NCBI GenBank assembly: GCA_903895005.1
Contig: CAITSH010000383.1
Location: 1 to 8,011, forward strand
Reading direction: 5' to 3'
DNA length: 8,011 bases
From: an uncultured Pseudomonadota bacterium
GTDB lineage: Bacteria > Pseudomonadota > Gammaproteobacteria > Burkholderiales > SG8-39
Shown: positions 4,643-8,011 of the stretch, piece by piece
Numbering within the stretch: the stretch's first letter is position 1
How the letters are laid out: each line of letters opens with the position of its first letter
The notes under the pieces: model-generated
What the model saw: only the letters and a program-made list of their open reading frames with translations
Told to the model about the DNA's origin: nothing
Databases searched by the model: none
Translations under genes and position numbers: made by a program

Positions 4643-6151
4643 TCAGTCTTCGACGAAGGCTTCCTCGCGCTTCTTGCGAAGCACCGGCGAGAGAACCACC
4701 AGCAACATGAGCACCGAAACGGCCAGCAGCGTTGCACTGATCGGCTTGGTCACGAAGGTTGTGGGGTCACCGCGCGACAGCAGCATGGCACGGCGAAGGT
4801 TCTCTTCCATCATCGGTCCGAGGATGAAGCCCAGGATCAGCGGAGCCGGTTCGCACTCCAGCTTGGTGCAGAAGTAACCCAGCACACCGAAGATACAGGT
4901 CAGCACCACGTCAAAGCCGCTGTTGTTGATCGAATACACACCGATGCAGCAGAACAACAGAATCGCCGGATAGAGCATGCGATAAGGCACGGTCAGGAGC
5001 TTGATCCACAAGCCGATCATCGGCAGGTTCAGGATCACCAGCATCAGGTTACCCACCCACATTGAGGCGATCATGCCCCAGAACAGCTGCGGCCTTTCGG
5101 TCATCACCTGCGGGCCCGGGGCGATACCCTGGATCATCATGGCGCCGATCATCAGCGCCATCACCGGGTTGGACGGAATACCCAGAGTGAGGAGCGGAAT
5201 GAATGAAGTCTGCGCACCGGCGTTGTTGGCCGCCTCAGGCGCAGCCACGCCCTGGATGGCGCCCTTACCGAACTGCGCGGAGTTCCAGGAAACCTTCTTT
5301 TCCAGCGCGTAAGCCGAGAACGAGGCGAGCAAGGCGCCGCCGCCGGGCAGGATGCCGAGGCAGGAACCCAGGACCGTACCGCGGGCAATCGCACCCGAGC
5401 AGTCCTTCAGGTCCTGGAGCGTCGGCAGAAGGTTGGTCACCTTCTTGGTGAGCAGCTCACGCTGTTCCTCGCCCTGCTCCAGGTTGGTGATGATCTCGGC
5501 AAAACCGAACATGCCCATGGCGACAATAACAAAGCCGATGCCGTCCGAGAGTTCCGGGATGCCAAAGGAGAAGCGCGCCACACCAGAGTTCACGTCCGTT
5601 CCGACGAGGCCCAGCAACAGGCCCAGCACCACCATCGAAATCGCCTTGAGCAGGGAGCCGTGCGCCAGAACCACGGCAGCCACGAGGCCGAGCACCATCA
5701 GCGAGAAGTATTCGGCCGGGCCGAACTTCAGGGCAACTTCAGCCAGCGGCGGCGCGGCAACCGCGATCACCATGGTTGAGATCGTTCCCGCAATGAACGA
5801 GCCGATGGCGGCAATGCCGAGCGCCGCTCCGGCGCGGCCCTGCTTGGCCATCTGGTAACCGTCCAGCGTAGTCACGGCCGAAGAAGACTCCCCCGGCAGG
5901 TTGACCAGGATCGCCGTGGTGGAGCCGCCGTACTGGGCGCCGTAGTAGATACCGGCCAGCATGATCAGCGCCGAAACCGGCGGCAGGTTGAACGTGACGG
6001 GCAGCAACATCGCGATTGTGGCGACCGGGCCGATACCGGGCAGCACACCAATCAGCGTTCCGAGAATCACGCCAAAGAAGCAGTACATCAGGTTGCTGAG
6101 CGATAGCGCGACGCCGAAGCCCAGGCTGAGGTTTGCAATCAGTTCAGTCAT
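4643..6151 (-). CDS. tctA: Tripartite tricarboxylate transporter large membrane subunit TctA
   Basis: Inner-membrane large subunit of a secondary, ion-gradient-driven TTT transporter, working with TctB and a periplasmic Bug/TctC receptor. The 502 residues equal the family's usual length, with about 11-12 hydrophobic segments. The two homologous halves each carry a glycine-proline loop: GVLPGIGP (35-42) with GIYYGAQYGGSTTAILVNLPGE (split over 67-88), and GILPGGGA (266-273) with GVAAPEAANNAGAQTSFIPLLTLGIP (split over 301-326). PGP of the GIAPGP loop is at 345-347. The C-terminus is a short charged tail, LRKKREEAFVED. The ATG at 6151 lies one base after the tctB stop (TGA-C-ATG), with GGGGAA about 7 bases upstream, so translation is coupled to tctB; a frame open to 6214 would run back through tctB. 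No damage is visible. Confidence 0.97.
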   Translation of the reverse strand: MTELIANLSLGFGVALSLSNLMYCFFGVILGTLIGVLPGIGPVATIAMLLPVTFNLPPVSALIMLAGIYYGAQYGGSTTAILVNLPGESSSAVTTLDGYQMAKQGRAGAALGIAAIGSFIAGTISTMVIAVAAPPLAEVALKFGPAEYFSLMVLGLVAAVVLAHGSLLKAISMVVLGLLLGLVGTDVNSGVARFSFGIPELSDGIGFVIVAMGMFGFAEIITNLEQGEEQRELLTKKVTNLLPTLQDLKDCSGAIARGTVLGSCLGILPGGGALLASFSAYALEKKVSWNSAQFGKGAIQGVAAPEAANNAGAQTSFIPLLTLGIPSNPVMALMIGAMMIQGIAPGPQVMTERPQLFWGMIASMWVGNLMLVILNLPMIGLWIKLLTVPYRMLYPAILLFCCIGVYSINNSGFDVVLTCIFGVLGYFCTKLECEPAPLILGFILGPMMEENLRRAMLLSRGDPTTFVTKPISATLLAVSVLMLLVVLSPVLRKKREEAFVED

Positions 6152-6152
6152 G

Positions 6153-6617
6153 TCAGTTCCCCAGTTCCGGCCAGAGGTTGAAAGGCAGCCCGAGGCCGTA
6201 GTAGAAGACCGCAACGGATCCGATGACCAGGACGATGGTCACCAGCAGGATTTCCTTGAAACGGAAATCGTTGCCGCCAAAAGCCGACACCATGATGAGG
6301 GCGAAAATCGCGATCACCAGTCCGGCGGGTTTGAGCAGTACGGCAAACAGCACAACCGCGCCGAGAATGATGAGCAGGGGTCTGAGGTGCAATTTGTTCA
6401 CCGCACCATTTTCGACCTTGCTCAGGAAGGACCGCACAAAAATTATGATACCGAGGGTCAGCTGTATTCCGCCCAGCACGGTCGGGAAGTAGGCGGGGCC
6501 CATGCGAACCGCGCTGCCCATCGCGTAGTTTTTTGACACCATCATGAATGCCAGGCCGAAGGCTATGAACATCAGGCCCGCCCAGAAATCCTTGGCGTTT
6601 TTTACCTTACTCATCAT
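6153..6617 (-). CDS. tctB: Tripartite tricarboxylate transporter small membrane subunit TctB
   Basis: Small inner-membrane subunit of the TTT transporter, 154 residues with four predicted helices (about 11-28, 44-65, 80-112 as a helix pair or broken helix, and 121-143). The conserved loop AVRMGPAYFPTVLGG (36-50) after the first helix is typical of TctB. The start at 6617 is supported by GAGGAG (6631-6626) 8 bases upstream; a second ATG immediately follows, which gives an MM start. The gene is the first of the tctBA pair and its stop is separated by one base from tctA. Sequence identity in this family is low, so the call rests on size, topology, the MGPAYFP loop and position next to tctA. Confidence 0.93.
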   Translation of the reverse strand: MMSKVKNAKDFWAGLMFIAFGLAFMMVSKNYAMGSAVRMGPAYFPTVLGGIQLTLGIIIFVRSFLSKVENGAVNKLHLRPLLIILGAVVLFAVLLKPAGLVIAIFALIMVSAFGGNDFRFKEILLVTIVLVIGSVAVFYYGLGLPFNLWPELGN

Positions 6618-6709
6618 TGCTACGTCTCCTCAAACGTCTTGTCGGGTTGTAAGACAAGCGCGACATTGTGCCACAGGACGCTGTCTGCCAACTGACATTT
6701 TCAAGTAGT
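6618..6709 (-). promoter_or_regulatory. Upstream region of tctBA with inverted repeat
   Basis: This 92-bp gap precedes tctB. It holds the tctB ribosome binding site GAGGAG (6631-6626) and an inverted repeat CTTGTC (6638-6643) / GACAAG (6653-6658) with a 9-base centre. This could be a regulator site or a leader hairpin. Promoter elements are weak: TTGGCA with CACAAT at a 15-bp spacing is the best I see. Any transcript arriving from the gene upstream would also cross this gap. Confidence 0.35.
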
Positions 6710-7252
6710 TCAGGCCGTCGGATCCTGGCCTTCCCTGTCCATGTAATTCACCAACCTCGAACTGGTCTGGCGCAACCGCTGCGACAGCATCAAAACGAGT
6801 TCCATCAAAATCTTCGACCCGAGCACCGGCTGCTCCAGGATGATGCGCGCGAGGTTCTCGCGCGACAACACCGCAATCTGGCACGCCTCGGAGGCCACGC
6901 AACTGGCAAAGCGCGGTTCGCCGTCGATCATCGACATCTCACCCAGGCTTTTTCCCGGATCCACCACCGCGATAAGCCGCGGCGAATTCCAGCGGTCCTG
7001 CTTGAACACCTCGATGCGGCCCTCGAGCAGCAGCATCATAAAATCACCGTCCTCACCCTCGCGCAGAATTTCGATTCCCGGTTCGGCGCGGTACACCTGC
7101 ATGAAATGGCTCATCAGCCTGATTTCCGCGAGGTTGAAATTCTCGAACAGCGGGGAATACATGATCAGTCCGTGGATCTGGCTGGCGAACTGCGTGGCAT
7201 CCCCCATTAACTGGAGATTCGGCAGCCGGATTTTTTCTGCTGTTTCGGCCAT
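6710..7252 (-). CDS. Stand-alone cyclic nucleotide-binding domain protein (CRP-like, no DNA-binding domain)
   Basis: Cytoplasmic protein of 180 residues with one CRP/FNR-type cNMP-binding jellyroll at about residues 32-145. It starts with YSPLFENFNLAEIRLMSHFMQ, passes through GIEILREGEDGDFMMLLLEGRIEVF and VVDPGKSLGEMSMIDGEPRFAS, and closes with CQIAVLSRENLARIILEQP. The phosphate-binding cassette keeps Gly104-Glu105 and Arg114 followed by A-S, the residues that contact ribose and phosphate in cAMP-binding members. The tail (about 146-180) is a single helix (LMELVLMLSQRLRQTSSRLVNYM) like the CRP dimerisation helix, with no helix-turn-helix afterwards, so it should not bind DNA alone. It may sense a cyclic nucleotide through partners; ligand and partner are unknown. 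The ATG at 7252 is chosen from where homology begins; GAGG is 14 bases upstream, too far for a good site. It lies upstream of tctB on the same strand (92-bp gap), without evidence of a functional link. Confidence 0.85.
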   Translation of the reverse strand: MAETAEKIRLPNLQLMGDATQFASQIHGLIMYSPLFENFNLAEIRLMSHFMQVYRAEPGIEILREGEDGDFMMLLLEGRIEVFKQDRWNSPRLIAVVDPGKSLGEMSMIDGEPRFASCVASEACQIAVLSRENLARIILEQPVLGSKILMELVLMLSQRLRQTSSRLVNYMDREGQDPTA

Positions 7253-7279
7253 GGCGACTATGCATCCTCTTTGTCCGCG

Positions 7280-7295
7280 CCGGCCGGAAGGCCGG
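7280..7295. repeat. GC hairpin with GGAA tetraloop in the cNMP-protein leader
   Basis: CCGGCC (7280-7285) and GGCCGG (7290-7295) flank GGAA. It lies in the 87-bp gap between the stop of the UbiA-type gene and the cNMP-protein start. It has no T-tract on either strand. It may mark the 3' end of the upstream transcript, or be a chance palindrome in GC-rich DNA. Confidence 0.35.
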
Positions 7296-7339
7296 GCGAA
7301 GCGCGACAATTATGCAGCAAAGCGCCGCAACACGACAAA

Positions 7340-8011
7340 TCAGACACGACCCGCGAGTACCGCCAGCGTCACTGCCAGCCAGCCCAGGGTAGCACCAAGC
7401 AGGTGCATGTCACGCAGCAGCTCTCGGGAGGGGTCGCCGCCACCGCCTTCGCGGTGCAACAGCCAGAGATAACGAAACACGCCATACAGCACAAAAGGCA
7501 GGGTCCAGACGAGCTTTGCCGTGCCGTGGGTGAGCGCCGTTTCGGCGCTGACAGTGTAGAGCGCGTAGCAGACGATGACACCGCCCGCGCTCACGGCAAT
7601 CATGCGATCGAGCAGCGCAGGGCTGTAGTCGTCCAGCACCCGGCGATGGTCGCCCCCCGCCCCCTGCAAGGCGATCAATTCGGCGCGGCGTTTGGCAAAG
7701 CCCAGAAACACCGTGAGCATCAGCCCACACAACAACAGCCATTGGGAGGGCGCAATACCCACGCCCAGGGTTCCGGCAAGGATGCGCAGCATGAACCCGG
7801 CGGCGATGAGGAACACGTCGAGAATGGCGACATGCTTGAGGCCGAGGCTGTAGCCGGTATTGAGCACGAGGTAACCGGCGACGATGGCGAGTGCGGCGGG
7901 CGAAGCCGCAAGCGCGAGCGCAAGCCCCGCGAGGGCGAGCACCGCGGAAAACCAGGCCGCCGTAACCGTGCCAACGGTGCCCGAGGCCACCGGCCGCAGC
8001 CGCTTGAGCGG
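7340..8011 (-). CDS. UbiA-family prenyltransferase, decaprenyl-phosphate phosphoribosyltransferase-like (5' part beyond window)
   Basis: C-terminal 223 residues of a polytopic inner-membrane protein whose start lies beyond 8011; the frame is open to the edge, reading PLKRLRPVASGTVG. The K-R-x-R-P-(V/I)-A-S-G motif, LNTGYSLGLKHVAILDVFLIAAGFMLRILAG, WLLLCGLMLTVFLGFAKRRAELIAL and VLDDYSPALLDRMI...YALYTVSAE match the DPPR synthase branch (relatives: Mycobacterium Rv3806c, Azorhizobium NoeC) more than quinone-making UbiA. Those enzymes move phosphoribose from PRPP to decaprenyl phosphate, the first step towards decaprenyl-phospho-arabinose. About seven hydrophobic segments are visible. The first aspartate-rich motif (NDxxDxxxD) would lie outside the window and cannot be checked. 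In many proteobacteria this domain is fused to an N-terminal HAD phosphatase; that also cannot be seen here. Exact substrate is inferred. Confidence 0.85.
   Translation of the reverse strand, partial: PLKRLRPVASGTVGTVTAAWFSAVLALAGLALALAASPAALAIVAGYLVLNTGYSLGLKHVAILDVFLIAAGFMLRILAGTLGVGIAPSQWLLLCGLMLTVFLGFAKRRAELIALQGAGGDHRRVLDDYSPALLDRMIAVSAGGVIVCYALYTVSAETALTHGTAKLVWTLPFVLYGVFRYLWLLHREGGGGDPSRELLRDMHLLGATLGWLAVTLAVLAGRV

Noticed and set aside
4643..6617. Possibility that tctB and tctA overlap as a fused or frameshifted gene because both frames are open across 6153-6214
   Set aside because: TGA-C-ATG spacing, a Shine-Dalgarno-like GGGGAA and intact family-length products show two normal, coupled genes.
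1..8011. Search for CRISPR arrays, tRNA or rRNA genes, insertion-sequence ends, toxin-antitoxin or phage genes
   Set aside because: No regularly spaced repeats, cloverleaf sequence, transposase motif or flanking inverted repeats were seen by eye; nothing supports mobile or defence content.

Overview
The window looks like chromosomal DNA of a GC-rich betaproteobacterium, most likely Burkholderiales (Alcaligenaceae or Comamonadaceae type). The evidence is the tandem Bug-type solute-binding proteins next to a TctA/TctB membrane pair, a NahR/NodD-like LysR regulator, a PduO-type cobalamin adenosyltransferase, and strongly GC-rich third codon positions. This is inferred from gene content only; no rRNA, tRNA, insertion sequence, CRISPR array or phage gene was seen.

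Layout. Positions 1-878 (minus) hold a LysR-family regulator whose last few codons lie off the left edge. An AT-rich stretch (879-977) carries a palindromic T-N11-A operator candidate lying exactly in the spacer of the regulator's own putative promoter. To its right is a possible 44-residue one-helix membrane protein (978-1112, plus), followed by two hairpins. Then come a phosphinothricin-type GNAT acetyltransferase (minus, 1204-1749) and, divergent from it, a cobalamin adenosyltransferase (plus, 1852-2409). The adenosyltransferase converges on a transporter block read on the minus strand: tctB (6617-6153), tctA (6151-4643), a strong intrinsic terminator (4627-4596), then two tandem periplasmic binding proteins, Bug2 (4517-3546) and Bug1 (3486-2500). 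Upstream of tctB on the same strand are a stand-alone cyclic-nucleotide-binding-domain protein (7252-6710) and, cut by the right edge, a UbiA-family decaprenyl-phosphate phosphoribosyltransferase-like membrane protein (8011-7340).

How the genes work together. TctA (large subunit) and TctB (small subunit) should form a secondary tripartite tricarboxylate transporter in the inner membrane. Bug2 and Bug1 are the periplasmic receptors that would deliver a carboxylate-type ligand to it; the ligand cannot be read from sequence. The terminator between tctA and bug2 suggests that membrane and receptor parts are not made as one simple transcript. The remaining genes appear to be independent units.

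Nothing here amounts to a clear new multi-gene system. The points most worth a second look are the tctA/bug2 terminator, the operator-in-promoter arrangement and apparently leaderless start of the LysR gene, the small ORF opposite it, and the lone cNMP-binding protein ahead of the transporter.
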